From: Laburnicola sp. R22_1 | Lineage: Eukaryota > Ascomycota > Dothideomycetes > Pleosporales > Didymosphaeriaceae | Reading direction: 5' to 3' | Length of the DNA: 64,000 bases | NCBI GenBank assembly: GCA_014281115.1 | Contig: JACONQ010000014.1 | Span: 2,356,001-2,420,000 of the forward strand | Notes under the pieces: model-generated | What the model was told of the DNA's origin: nothing | The model's input: the letters and a program-made list of their open reading frames with translations, nothing else | The model's database searches: none | Shown here: positions 43,619 to 55,688 of the stretch, piece after piece | Layout of the letters: every line of letters starts with the position of its first letter | Position numbering within the stretch: the first letter of the stretch is position 1 | Made by a program: the position numbers and the translations under genes

Positions 43619-46030
43619 ATGGGGTTCAAACGGTGGGATGACTTTCGCGCGCAGCACCCTGAGTTATGTGACCGGATAGAATCGGTAGCGGCAGCCGTCA
43701 AGCCCTATGTGCCGCCTGTTAACTTCATCACGGTGCACTACACTTATTTTGTTAGCATCGCCATCGTGGGGACGCTCATCTTCTGGTGCGCATCTTCTCC
43801 GGCCAAGAGCATCGGCTGGTGGGACAGCATGTTCATGGTCATGTCGGCACTCACCGCCGCGGGCCTCAACACCATCAATCTCAGTCAACTGACCGTATTT
43901 CAGCAGGCTGAGCTGATTGTTTTGATGATGATAGGTAGTCCGGTCTTAGTTTCGTACTTCACAATCGCATTTCGGAAGCATATTTTTGAGAAGCGCTTCG
44001 AGGACATCGTGGAGACGGAGAAAGAAAATAGAAAGGCCAAAAAGGGAAACACCGGTGCCCTGGTTGGTATGGCAGGTGCGATGTTTGGACTACCAGTGAT
44101 GTCGTCGTTCGGCAAAGGGCGCTCAACGAATAAGTCACGCCCGGCGAAACTTCAACCGCTTACCACCAGCTTCTCTCCCGAAAGAACGTCACTCCCGGAG
44201 GCTCCGCAGGAGGCTCCAGCGGAAACGAGTCTGTCGCCGATGGAAAGTGCGAGGACACAGCAACAACATATTGGTTTCCTGGAGCCCATTCGGGAGCATA
44301 GATCTTCCCACGAAAGACCACAATCAGCGACGACTGGTCACTCAATCTACAACACATATTCTCATCAGAGCGCATCCACACGTCGAAGACCGCAAACGGA
44401 TGACTCAAAGGCAGCCGATGATTTCAATGTACAAACGTTTGTCAAGGAACAGAAGCGCAGTATCGGCCGAAATGGGCAGTTCCACAATCTGACATCTGAC
44501 CAACGCGAGTACCTTGGCGGTGTTGAGTACCGCGCTCTCAAATTTCTTTCCGTGTTTGTCCCTGTCTACTTCATTCTCTGGCAGCTCGTCGGCGCTATCG
44601 CCCTTGGTGCTTGGATGTCGGTCTACGAGAAAGAGGCTGCTGCCGTCAATGCACAGAACCCCTGGTGGGCGGGCACTTTCCTCGCCATTTCTGCGTACAG
44701 CAATGCCGGTTTCACCCTATTGGATGCAGGATTCTTGCCTTTTCAATCCTCATATTACATTCTCACCGTTGTGACTATTTTGTCGCTGGCAGGACCGGCA
44801 TCTTTCCCGGTTTTCATGCGATTCCTCATCTGGATGATGTCGAGTTTGCTGGATCTTTTCTCTGATAGTAACGAGTATGGTGTGTGGAAAGAGGGCTTCG
44901 ATTTCATATTGAAGTTCCCTCGCCGTGTTTATACCAGCATGTTTCCCGCTCGCGACACTTGGTTGTTCATTGTCACCTTTGGGAGTTTTGTTGCAGCGGA
45001 TTGGGTCTTGATCCTGGTCCTGGGTATCGGCAACCCGACGATGGAGGCCATCCCACTCGGCCAACGAATATTCATCTCTCTCTTCGAAGGATTCTGTAAG
45101 TACTCTTCCGGAGTCCAGTGATTCACGATGTAGATGTTCACGCTAACCGACGATCCTTGAACAGCAATTCCATCTGGAGGGTACGCCATCGTATCCCCAT
45201 CTGCCATGTACTTCGACGTTCAGGTTCTTTGGCTGGTCATCTTCTACACCGCAGCCTACCCACACATCATTACCATGCGAAAAACCAACGTTTACGAAGA
45301 GCGGTCATTGGGAATATACGAAGGAGATGAAGCAGAGGTAGAACAGCTCCACTCCGCAAGCAGTAGTCTTTTCGACGTCGATGCCGACATGTCCGCCCGT
45401 CCATCCGCCGCCGACACAGCCCCAGAAAAGCCAACTACTACGTCCGTCAAGAAGCTCGGCGCAGTTGGTCGCCGCGGCACCGCCTTCGTAGGCCGCCAGA
45501 TCCAGCGCAGCATGACATCGTTCCAAGGCGTCGGCGTAGCCAACCGACCCGCAGCCTCAGTGTCCGCGCCCACCGCCCTACGCAGATCCGCCACCATCGA
45601 CTTCTCGCGCGCTTCAGTTCACTCCCTCCACAACCACCCTGCGCCCCCACCTCCAAGTCTCGTCTCGCAGCAAGTGCGCGGCCAGCTCAGCCACGACGTG
45701 TGGTGGATCGCGCTAGCGCTATTCCTCATCACGCTCATCGAGACGCATCACTCCATCGAGGATCCCAGAACGTACAGCGTCTTCACCATCCTCTTTGAGA
45801 TTGTCTCGGGCTACACTACCATCGGCATTAGCATCGGCTTGCCCGACCAGGCGTATAGCTTCAGCGGAGGCATGTACATGGGGAGCAAGATTGTTATGAT
45901 ATTGGTTATGTTGAGGGGCAGGCATAGGGGGTTGCCTGTTGCGCTGGATCGCGCGGTGCGGCTGCCTGGGAAGAAGTTGGCCGAGTATGAGGAGGAGGAT
46001 GCGGAGATTCGGAGTATGTTTTCTCAGTAG
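43619..46030 (+). CDS. Trk-type high-affinity potassium transporter
   Basis: Exons 43619..45095 and 45165..46030 (intron 45096..45164, 69 bp), 780 residues. Trk proteins carry K+ across the plasma membrane using four membrane-pore-membrane repeats. All four pore loops are visible, each with its filter glycine: SALTAAGLNT (~Gly82), SAYSNAGFTLLDAGF, PSGGYAIVSPSAM (formed across the splice junction) and SGYTTIGISIGLPDQ. A hydrophilic loop of ~180 residues after the first pair is shorter than in the yeast protein. Another hydrophilic loop of ~120 residues follows the third pore. The C terminus carries the conserved MLRGRHRGLPVALDRAV block. An upstream GTG is in frame, but the first ATG gives the expected MGFKRWDDF start. 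The fungal Trk assignment is firm; which paralogue cannot be told. Confidence 0.93.
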
Positions 46031-46460
46031 TGTGGGTATTACGAGGACTTTGGTCTGAGGGACTATACGTCCTGCTCCTTGATAGCTTTGTTGAATGCGT
46101 GGTGTGCAGAAGTCTGTTTGTTTTGACGACTTTGCTCTGTGGCAAGATGAGCTTCGAGAAGGGTGATTCATGCTTCTTGTTTAATTCAAGCTCGACATAT
46201 GCCACATTGAGAGAAATGCAGGAGAATGCATATGCAGGGTAGGGTCTCTCATATCACTCGGGCGTTGTACTCCCGTCAATTAAACACATGCGAGGAATAT
46301 GTTGTATATCTCAAGTAGTTCGCTCGCAGCGTGATATAAAACCTATGTGCGAAAGTTGTGCAACTCGGCATGATAATATGGGAACAAAGTGAATATAGTA
46401 AATACTATTCATCCTTAATCACTAAGTACCGGATGCTACTACAACATAACTGTATCTTAC
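46031..46460. other. Convergent intergenic region
   Basis: Lies between the 3' ends of the Trk gene (+) and the CHRD gene (-). Only UTR-like sequence is seen. Confidence 0.5.
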
Positions 46461-47212
46461 TCATCCTGCATTCGAGAATGCCACACCCTCGTAGTGTAGT
46501 TGACCACGAACAGCACCAGACAGGTACTCCGCAGTGTGAGAATCGGTGCAGAACCCACTGGGATTCTCCACGATTTGCGAGACGTGGAAGCCGTCCCCGT
46601 GGTCCTTGCCGGTCGCATCGTTGGTGAGACCCGTAACGAACGGGCCAGTCAAACACCCGTATGAGACGCGGCAGTCATCGGGTCCTTGGGGGTCGGGGAA
46701 AACCTAAACACGTTAATCAGAAATGCTCAGACGAGGGTGTGGGAAGTAGAACATACGATACGGGGTGGTCCGCTCTCGCCCTTCTTTGCCTCGTGGATGT
46801 GTGTGGCAGTCGCAGCCCGCGAGGAGAATTTTCCAGTAACACCGCTGAGAGTGATGTTGTAGCAGATTGTGTTCTCGGTAATGTTGATGCCGTACTTGAA
46901 GAGGCCGCGGGCGCCGGGTTGGCCGGGGTCGGGTTCACCAGCTGTAGAGTTGACTTGGTCGGGCGTAGCTTTGACGACGTACTCGGCGTCGAAGTAGAAT
47001 AGCTTCTCGTTCTTTTGCCAGTTGTCGTTTTGCCATTTGTTGTCCCAGTCTTTCTTGCAATCTTTCTTGTAGTCGGCGTTGTTGCCCGTGACGACGGCGA
47101 TGTGGTCTTTGACGCCTCCAACTATCTTGGTGAGAATTGGGTCAGGGGTGGGGGCGGCTACTGCGAGAGTAGCGCTGAGAAGAGTAAGGATGGTAGGAGT
47201 TGTGAAGAGCAT
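46461..47212 (-). CDS. Secreted CHRD-domain protein
   Basis: Exons 47212..46757 and 46703..46461 (intron 46704..46756, 53 bp), 232 residues. Residues 1-20 (MLFTTPTILTLLSATLAVAA) form a signal peptide. After a charged Lys/Asn/Trp-rich spacer (KKDCKKDWDNKWQND) comes a CHRD-like domain. It has FKYGINITENTICYNITLSG, then ATATHIHEAKKGESGPPRI up to the splice site, and after it CLTGPFVTG, GFHVSQIVENPSGFCTDSHT and LSGAVRGQL. The THIHEA and GAVRGQL blocks are the family landmarks. CHRD domains occur in animal chordin and in many microbial secreted proteins; the fungal role is unknown. Two N-glycosylation sequons (NIT) are present. The intron is needed to reach the second half of the domain. Confidence 0.85.
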
Positions 47213-48794
47213 GGTGAATTGATATCTGTCGGGACAGGAAAGCGATGGAATGTAGTAATTTAGCTGATGGGATGAAGTAGTTGTGAGTTGCTGATGATGA
47301 TAAAGTTGAGGGACATCTGTGTCTTCCTTTATACCTATCCGGATCACTGCTTCTCACTTAAAGCCTGTACCTGATGACATAGTCAAAGCCTCGCAATGTT
47401 GGTACGGGTTGGTGGTAAAGTCTTGGAGATCCACGTTCGTATGTTAGTGCCTGTGTGAGATTCCACGCTGTGCCACAGCCAAGTCGACGGCATATATTGA
47501 AAATGATGCTTACAGCCACAAAGACCGTGATACAGTGGAAAACGTGGCTGCCGGATTGGATAGCGGCCTTGGGAGTCCAGTCGAATATCAGAAATATGCC
47601 TAAGTGGCAGAAATGGCACCCGGATTATAGTTTCCCGACAATTGGAGCGGGCACAATAGCAGTGTCGCTCTCTGGGACTTAACATCCGCCCAATGATGGC
47701 AAGCCCCGATCGTATCGTGAGGACGCCGACCACTGTCTTGGTATCCCGCGATGCCGTGTCGCGTCAAACGAGCTTAAGTTCATCGGTATTATGATCGCCC
47801 CCAAGGTATCGCCTAGAACGTCCAGTGCGGGTAGATTGAGATCCGTAGTCTTAGCAGTGCCACGGCTCTCCGATAGGTCTAGCTTTCACGATGACCTCCG
47901 CATTGGGCGTGGAGGCGCATACCGTCGTGGCGGTGCAATACTCAAAGAGTAGATCATCGATGGTCCGATACTTTGGTCAAGTCTCTCAAATGGAATTCTG
48001 AGGCAAGATCAACGCATACAAAACGTGGCGGACTTTTGTAAACTTATTCCCGTGGTTTGCGTGGGTTCAGATGGGATAGTCGGGAGACCTGCTATTTCCC
48101 CCATTGCGCGGCGCAATGTTTGGTTCATTTGTTTGCTAGATTTTACCATGCCATAGTGTGAGTGTACCGGTATAACGGAAGTTCCAAGCCCGGTTGCGTT
48201 TTGGAGGTTGCCCAAGCCAGTAATGACATCACCAGTCAGAGCCCGCCAAGACCCCAGTTGAGCGGGATCTTCTCCGGATCTTTTCCGCCTTTCTTACAAG
48301 TCTCCAAATCTCTACGCTCAGTCCTCACAATATGGAGAAGCCAGCATCCGAACTTAATTCCCAAGTCTTTAATCTTTACCTTCACCGGTGCGCTCATTTG
48401 AATCCTGCGAACCAATTTCGAACGTCCAAGGAACCACCAGCCTGAAATGCTTTGGACAGAGTTCGAGACTCCTTTCATCCATAATCATATCCGTTGTTCA
48501 GCGAACAATCAATCAATCGCGCTATCTCCAAGATACTTACCCTTGGCGGAGAGATCTATCACTAGTCGCGGTGATCTTCACTAGTATAGCATGTCCACGC
48601 CATGGCCGAGCCAACCTCGATCTACTTGGCGTATGTACTACATGCGGAACCACGTCGACGATACTAAGTCAAGGTACACCTTACCACGCCGACTCCAAAT
48701 TCTAGGATGCATTCGTGAACGCTGTACCCCAACAACGGAGGGTCGCATGAGACATATTATTAACTATCTATGCTAGGATACAACAGCCTCAATT
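47213..48794. other. Gene-free stretch of about 1.6 kb
   Basis: Contains the promoter of the CHRD gene and then over 1 kb with only short, featureless open frames on both strands. Composition is balanced, not AT-rich, so it is not an isochore remnant. I see no RNA gene, repeat or coding relic that I can name. Confidence 0.5.
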
Positions 48795-51060
48795 CTATGG
48801 TTGGTACTGGCGTCGAAGAGAAGACGGCGGATGTACCTGGAACTGTCTAGCCCGATAGTAATTGTCATAATAATCCGATGAGCGGCCTGGATACGGCATC
48901 TGGTGGTTATAGTATGGACCGGATCGGTACCCGGGTGCCGCAACCATTGCGTTTGACGGGTCATTGAATGACACCTGCCAGTTCCTGAACGTGGGCGTAC
49001 GCGGTGCATTAGCAATGTGCGCGGCGTAACCGGCGGGACTGGGGCCGTCAGGCCTGGCAGGTAGATCATGATGCGGCGCGGTCGGCAGATACTTTTGGTA
49101 TGAGCTTGTTGGTGTCAGAGCGAGCTTTTTTGAGGTGTTTTGCGTTGGAGTCTCGTCGAGGCGCTTTCGCTTTGGTATACGGTAATTGGCAGGCATGGCT
49201 TTCTGCTTCGGTAGGCTGTCTTGCTGCTTCGGTGGGTTATCGTCTTGATGCGTTTCCAACTTTTCTTTGTCGATGGTTTGGCTCGGCCCTTCATTTCCGA
49301 TTTCTGCAGTCGAAGCACGCGTGGCTGCCTCACCCTTCCCGTCAATCCCCGCGTCAATCCCTCTTGCCGCCTTCCGCGCCTCAGCTTTCTCAATACCCAT
49401 CTCCAGAGCCTTACCCGCCATCCCAATCATGGAGAGAAAAGGAAAGGTAAGTATGTGCCTCAGCGGCAGCACAACCCCCACCTCCACGCTCACTTTTTGG
49501 CGGTCGATTTTAACATGGGACGTCTTCAAATCCTCGAATGGCTTCGGCTCGGCTTCGTATATTCTCTCCTCATCTTTGACCGGCCTCTTTGCAAACTGGC
49601 CGTTTTCCTTCCACTCCCGCAACGCATTCATATCCAGATTCTGCGGCCCATACGACTTCAACGGCTCTCGTAATGCCCGGATAAGTGACTGCGTATGCAG
49701 TACATTCAGCTTCAGCCTCGGAGTAAACATATCCCTCGTGTTGAGGTACCAGACCAAGCACTGCGTCAAGCTCCTCGCATCCAACCCGGCAGGCAGATAG
49801 GTCAACCCATTCAACAGGTCATCGAAGGTCGGGACGACGAACCCTTGGTGCTTGCTCTCGAGTAAAAACCCCGGGCGGAGATGACCCGTGTGCATATTGC
49901 GGTCCGGCTTGCCCTTGAAACCATTGTAGCCCTTGAAGCCCGGTATCTCCCGCTTTAGGACGTCACGGAAGTACTTATTGATGAGGCCGCCGCTGTACGG
50001 GGGAATGGGCTGGGCGCGAAAGAAGGCTTGAATGGCGATGAGATCGGCGCCGAAATACAAGTTGTTTGCCAGACGGACCATGACACCTGTCCAGCGGATG
50101 TGACGGGGGTAGTATGCCTAGAGTGCCTGGTTCAGTATCGTTCTCTGCAGGATGCGGACGGAAGAGTTGACTTACACTGATCTCCTTGGCTGACAACGGT
50201 ATTCCGGGAGGGAAGATGGCATCGATCGGGACCGCGTCGTCGAACCAATCGTATAGACCCGGAAGTGGACCGCGTGTTTCCTTCGGAGACCGCAATGTTG
50301 CCACGACCTCCTTCATGCTGAAGTTCTGCGTCTCATCCACCCACTGGCGCTCAAAAGGCGCACATGTCCTCGTCAACGACCGACTGGTTTCGGGTACCTG
50401 CACAGTCTGTTTCGCAGACCCTCCATCAGAAGTAGACACCCCAGACGCACCTGGTATAGCCACCGGTTTGTAGCCCACAACGTGCTGTACCGCGGCCCTC
50501 TCGTCGCCGGAGAACTTCAGACAGACGACCAGACGCGTCCACTCCCACAACCGCGAACCGTCATCCTCATATGTATCGCTCAGCCTGAAGGACGAAACGA
50601 CATCCGCCCGCGAGACGGGACACTCCTGCTTCGGCTTCGGCTTCGTCTTCGGCTTCGGCGTCGCCTTCTTCTTGGGCTTGCGCGGCACCACCCCGTCGAT
50701 ATCCTCGTTCTTCTTCCGCTTCGTAGTCGTATCCGGGACGTCTGGTTCCATCGCCCCACCGAAGCCCATGCCATCTACCCCAGTCTGAACCTCCGTCTCC
50801 CTGCCCATCCGTTTCCTGCGTCCGTCCATATCCAAAACCTCCAACCCGTGCGAACCCAATCCAACTCACCCCAAAAAGACAAAAGGTTTGTGCTGCGCCT
50901 TTATACGTACCGTCAAGGACCCTCCTGCTAAAAGACGCCCGATGCGTAGCGCCGAACGCGTCTCGACGTGGAGATGCGCCTGCGGGCGAGATGGCGCGGT
51001 GGAGAAATATGTCGCAGGTTGCGGAGTGTAGGTGGTTGTGTTGTCGCGTGCGGGTGGCAT
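48795..51060 (-). CDS. Uncharacterised fungal protein, 717 aa
   Basis: Exons 51060..50870, 50815..50176 and 50117..48795 (introns of 54 and 58 bp). Both junctions keep frame and give continuous protein (FVFLG|KRMGRETE, and KEIS|AYYPRHIRW). The N-terminal ~120 residues are disordered, with a basic Lys/Pro-repeat (RKPKKKATPKPKTKPKPK) that could be a nuclear signal. The middle (about residues 140-480) is well ordered: SRLWEWTRLVVCLKFSGDE, GLYDWFDDAVPIDAIFPPG, RWTGVMVRLANNLYFGADL and FDDLLNGLTYLPAGLDAR. The tail from ~500 is Gln/Pro/Tyr-rich and disordered, with a second basic motif (RIPKRKRLDE). I do not recognise the family. The conserved-looking core and nuclear-type basic motifs are the only clues. 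Confidence 0.78.
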
Positions 51061-51712
51061 AGCCTTGGTTATTTGTTATGATCTGTGTTTGCTAGCGTGT
51101 AGAGTGAAAGGAGTGGGGATTTGTTTGTTTCCATGTACTGGGCTCGCGGGGTGATAGGTGAAGGTAAGAAGCGGATACTTTGTTGTGAAAGGTAGGATTG
51201 GAAACTGCCTGTCAGTGTTGAAATGTGGGTTGAGTTTTTGGTAGTTAGGACTTGGTAGCTGGTCTTCCACTACTATAGACGAGTTTCGTTCTACCTATCA
51301 TCACACCCATCAGAGGTATACTTTGATGTGCTACGCGCCTGCTCTGTTCACTCACCTTCACACTATTATAGCAGCAACTATAACAGCAGAATCTATCGCT
51401 TCCAAATAAAGACTCTTTACTTCATGGACCTTGTCCATACAACTGGCTATGCCGCTTCCACAACACAAAAAATCCTTAGCAATCATCACACACCCAACCC
51501 AACATGCCAAAACCCGCATAAAAACAAAAACAACAACAACAACAACACACACACACACACACATATTCCTAAAAATTCAACACCTCCACGCTACCTAAGC
51601 CTCGCCCTCTTTTTTCACTTCTTTATTATTACCCTTTATAATAACCCTATTAACGCGCAATCTAAACAAATATATATACACACACACACATATATATATA
51701 CATATATTAGCA

Positions 51713-51850
51713 GTTCAAACGCGCTTTTTTTGTGATCACCTTTTTACGCTCTTTTTAATTACTAAGCAGGGGGCTCTGCCTTTTTTGTCATGTTATTTGA
51801 GATGAAAGCCTTTGTCGTTCTACCCCTAGGTAGATAATTTAACAACACAC
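51713..51850 (+). repeat. Family B repeat copy in euchromatin, little mutated
   Basis: Contains GTTCAAACGCGC, TTGTGATCACC, CGCTCTTTTTAATTACTAAG, GGGGGCTCTGCC, TGTCATGTTATTTGAGATGA, CGTTCTACCCCTAGGTAG and ends AACAACACAC. It keeps C and G where the isochore copies have T and A. It lies between two CA/TA microsatellite tracts. Confidence 0.8.
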
Positions 51851-52125
51851 ATATATACATACACACATACATATATCTACCTACTAAACACCAAACAGTA
51901 CACCTCCCACCCCCCTACCCTAAATTCACAATCCTCCCCTCCATCAAAACCAACCACATTAAAAGTTTCAAAAAAAAATCTCCAAAAAGGCCCTCTTCCC
52001 CACAAAGGCGACCGAATTCATTTCTCGACTTTTATACCACCACGTACGTGCACGTTCCATCTCTAGGGCTACTATCTATCTACGTGGCCCGTCTGTCTGT
52101 CTGCCATCACGCCGTCCTACGTAAT

Positions 52126-52170
52126 TTCTTCTTCTTCTTCTTCTTCTTCTTCTTCTTCTTCTTCTTCTTC
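52126..52170. repeat. (TTC)15 microsatellite
   Basis: 45 bp of perfect TTC repeat, 13 bp beyond the stop codon of the Spo71-like gene, thus (GAA)15 in its 3' UTR. Confidence 0.95.
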
Positions 52171-52183
52171 ATAAACAATAACG

Positions 52184-55100
52184 TTACCCACCTCTCTGAA
52201 TTGATTTCTCAATCTCATTCTGCACCGCCAACACCCAACGATCCCTCTCCGCCCTACTCCTCGCCCTAAACACCACACTCCTCCCCTTACTTCCCAACCT
52301 CGCCACGCGCTTCAACCTCCCCCTCTTCCCACTCTTCGCCTCCCTCTCCCCACTGCCCGCCCCCTCCTCCGCGCGAAACCAGCTCTTGCTCTTCCCATGC
52401 CACACCACAAATGTAGTCATGACATCCTCATCCGTGCTCGTCCACCCGTCTTCGAGGTAGATTTTCGGAAGCGCATGATGACCCGGTTTATTCGAGTCGA
52501 ACGTCTGATTCTGGTACAGGAGGTCCGATTCTGTGAGCAGGCCCGAGTAGAGGTAGCAGTCCTTGAGGTCGAGGTTAGCGATGCGCTCGTGGTGGATGTG
52601 TGCTACTTGTTTGCCCGTGCCGCTGCGGAGGACGTCTTGGAAGATGAGGAGCGTGCCCGCGGCGAGGAGGACGCTGCAGCGGGTGAAGGGGGCGTGGATA
52701 CGTGGCTTGCGGTAGAGGGTGCCGCTCAGATGGATGGTGCGGCAGCAGGCGATGCCGCACATGTTGTAGAGAATGGGAGACGCAAAAGACTGCGTCACTT
52801 CCCACTTCTTTGCGAATTGGCCGATGTAGGCTTCGGTTTCTTCGTCGATGTTGAGCGCACTGAGGTTGCGACTGCGTGTAGACTTTAACAGGCCAATGTC
52901 GGCTGCAGTGCGGAACTTCCAATACTTTGCTAAGGCTCGGAGGTGATTCATCCATTCTTTCCGGCGGTCCTTGTCAGCAGCCTGGAAACATGTTAGAGTA
53001 TACTCAAACGGAAAAACTCGCCCAGATACTAACCTGTAATCGAATGATCAAGCCATTCCTCATCACAAGCTCAAACGCTCGATCGATATCGACCTCTTTC
53101 GTCGCACCATCATCCCTGGTAGTATCCTCCACCTCCTCATCAAAATCAACGTCCGATCCAGACTCGATTTCCTCATCGACGGGTGTTGCTCCCATCCTTG
53201 CTTTGCGGACTTTGATGACATTGGTCAGGTCAATGTATCCATCGCAGTTGAGTAAGCTCTGCGATTTACGCTGTGACTCGTCTGCTGCGTCTTCGTCACG
53301 AAGTTTTAGAGTTTCTGACGTGCCTGGATAGTCCTGCAGCAACCACTCTATATGGTTGTCTTTAAAGGGGTACGGATCGATAGCCCAAGTATCAGGAGTC
53401 TGGTCTTTAATAGCGCGCGCAGATGGGATTGTTGAACGTTCCGAAGCAGGGAGTTTGGGTGGCGGAGGCGGCGTCGAGTTAGTAGGACGAGAGAAAACGA
53501 GGAACTGGTCATGTGTGGCGAAATAAAGCTGTTTGTGGTACATCAAGCCTAGCCGTTTCGCGCGGCCGCGCTGGCTCGTAAGTCGAATGAGGAACCCTTC
53601 TACCGGAACCGGCTCGGTCAGCGTCCTATGCTTTTTCCGCGTCACCGCCGTGGTAGGGTAATGTGTCTTCGGACGAAGCTCCAGCTCGTGCGACTTCAAC
53701 ATAGCTATCGTTCCGTACATTTTGCGCTCGTTTGCCCCATGTATCCACTCGAGACGATCGTACCGCTTCCAAGCAAGTCCAACACGCTGATCCCTAATCC
53801 ACGAATCGAGAATATCAGTCCATTGTGGTGAGCTTTCCAGCTGTTCGAGACACTGCTTGACGAGGCTCTCAGCAACTGCTTGCTCTTCTTGCATTGTCTT
53901 CAATATCGCTTCTTCGTTATCAGAGTCGTTAGCCTCCTGAGCCTCGCTTTGAGATGCTTCAAGCTTCTTGAAGGGCTCCATGATGCAAAGACTGACACCC
54001 ATGTCCGGTACGTTGATTTGAAGTTCGGATGCTCGTTTCCAGCCCATGATATTTTGCAGAAATGTATACCATTCCACAGCGTTAGACGCGGTCCGCGCCT
54101 GCATGATGAAGATCCTTGTGCCTCGGGAAACCGGCATCCACACGACGAAAGACTTGTCCAGAGAAGAGTACATATTCACTTTCGTGGACTTGGTACCTAA
54201 TGGGATCTCGAAGGTGGCCCGCTTGCTTCCGTTTGGCTCTTCGATTTCCGGTATGACCTGAGCCGCTGTCAGTATCTCCACTGCGCAGGGACTACCATTG
54301 CACTAACCCTAGTCTTGTATATTTGCACGACGAACTCGGCGTCCTCGGACTCGCTATGCCTGCAAACCACCATATACTCCCTCCATTTCTCCTTGACTCT
54401 TGAATCGATCTTTTGACTTGAATTTTCGTCAAAGTCATCCGGTACCTCTCTTCCTGCCGAATCGACGCGTACCAGCATCCGCTCCATCTTTACTACAAGC
54501 CCGTCTTTGAGTTTCCTCCTTCTCAGTTTCGTCGACACCCTCTCAGCCGACATTTGCGCCTGCTTTGCTCTCAAATGAACCGACGCACGCTTTGAATCCT
54601 CCGGTATATCAAACTTGACAAGGCTCCGCAGATTTGACTTTTTGCGTGAGAGCGCCTCGCCAGCACGTTCGAACCGCGATCCTGCCAAATCGGACGAGTC
54701 CTGTTCAGACCTCCTCTTTACCCTCGCGAGGATGCCGTTGGGCGGTGCCTTGTTCCTGTCAGCCTTGCGCAGCAAAGACGTCGTAGACACAGCATCTACC
54801 GAGGGCTCTCCAGAAGTGGACGGGGGCCCAAGGGTGGTGCTCTCGGCGGCAATGGTCGGGCTCTTCCCCTTGCTCTCCTCTCCTGCAGCCTTAGAAGCAG
54901 TTGAGAATTGTAAGCCATTTGCCTGTGCCTGCTCTTCCTGTGGGGGCACTTCATCGCCTTCGTCGGTAGGGGGAATAGACGACGCGGTTACGAAGCTCTT
55001 GGAGCTTTCCCGCCGCGGTCTCTGTTCTTGCGGCGGATCGAAATCGGTCTGCAATTCTTCTTGGTATGTGTAGACGCGCAAATCCTCGTCAGGCTCTGAC

Positions 55101-55688
55101 ACGGCGTCGACAAACTCGTCCTCATCTGGCGACTGCACATGGTCCTTCCGCGCAGAACCACGGGGTATCTGCAACGGCGGCGGCGACTGTGTCTCCACGG
55201 CCAGTGCCCCACTCGCCTGCTCATTCTGGCCTTGTTCGTCGTCGTCTTCTGCTTCGACGTGCTCGGGCTGCGGGAAGCTGTGCTGGAACAGGGCGGAGGA
55301 GCTAGGGCCTTCGAGGCCAGTCAGGCGTCGGTCGCGCGAACCACGGCGGCCTGTCTCAAAGAAGGTGCTGGTGCGGGTCGAGTAGTTGATGTGGAGACGG
55401 TGCTTGTACCAGTCGCGGCGGTGCGTCTTCAGCCATCCCTCCTATCGCCTGGTGTCAGCGCGCGTCGAGCGACCACAGCGGGGAGGATGCGCACCGGAAT
55501 GGGCCCGATGAAGAAGCGGCGAGAGGTGAGGTGGAGATGCTCGGGCGTCGCATGTTGCTGACCTGCTTAGCTGTGAACAGGCCCAACGCGGGGCACAGAC
55601 TCACCAGGCGCTGGGCCGTGTACGAGTCCGGCGCGAGGGATGCGATGTCAGGCGCGTGGTGCCATGAATGCGGGCGCTGTTCGGGCAT
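52184..55688 (-). CDS. Spo71-like PH-domain sporulation protein
   Basis: Exons 55688..55563, 55441..54308, 54257..53034 and 52981..52184 (introns 121, 50 and 52 bp), 1,093 residues. The conserved N-terminal opening EGWLKTHRRDWYKHRLHINY is at the start of exon 2. Residues ~70-350 are Ser/Pro/Glu-rich and disordered. An ordered region follows, with KEKWREYMVVCRHSESEDAE, VEWYTFLQNIMGWKRASE and WTDILDSWIRDQRVGLAWKR. Then come PH-like blocks: EGFLIRLTSQRGRAKRLGLM, and at the C terminus LSGTLYRKPRIHAPFTRC through WVLAVQNEIEK. This is the layout of yeast Spo71 and fission yeast Mug56, lipid-binding proteins of prospore-membrane growth. In filamentous fungi the role is unproven. The first exon start is the least certain point. 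Confidence 0.82.

Larger units (their letters stand above)
51061..52183. other. Intergenic region with microsatellites and a repeat copy
   Basis: Contains (AC)n at 51,545-51,563, mixed CA/TA tracts at 51,668-51,708 and 51,848-51,880, a family B repeat (51,713-51,850) and a (TTC)15 tract (52,126-52,170). No gene is supported. Confidence 0.75.

Noticed and set aside
47383..48705. Open frames of 60-116 codons in the gene-free stretch
   Set aside because: No domain, no signal peptide, no splice continuity, overlapping on both strands.
49100..49800. Several plus-strand open frames of 100-177 codons
   Set aside because: Antisense to the 717-aa gene, whose exon structure and protein continuity are convincing.
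52048..52269. Open frame with a 15-Phe run
   Set aside because: Produced by the (TTC)15 microsatellite; overlaps the Spo71-like 3' end.
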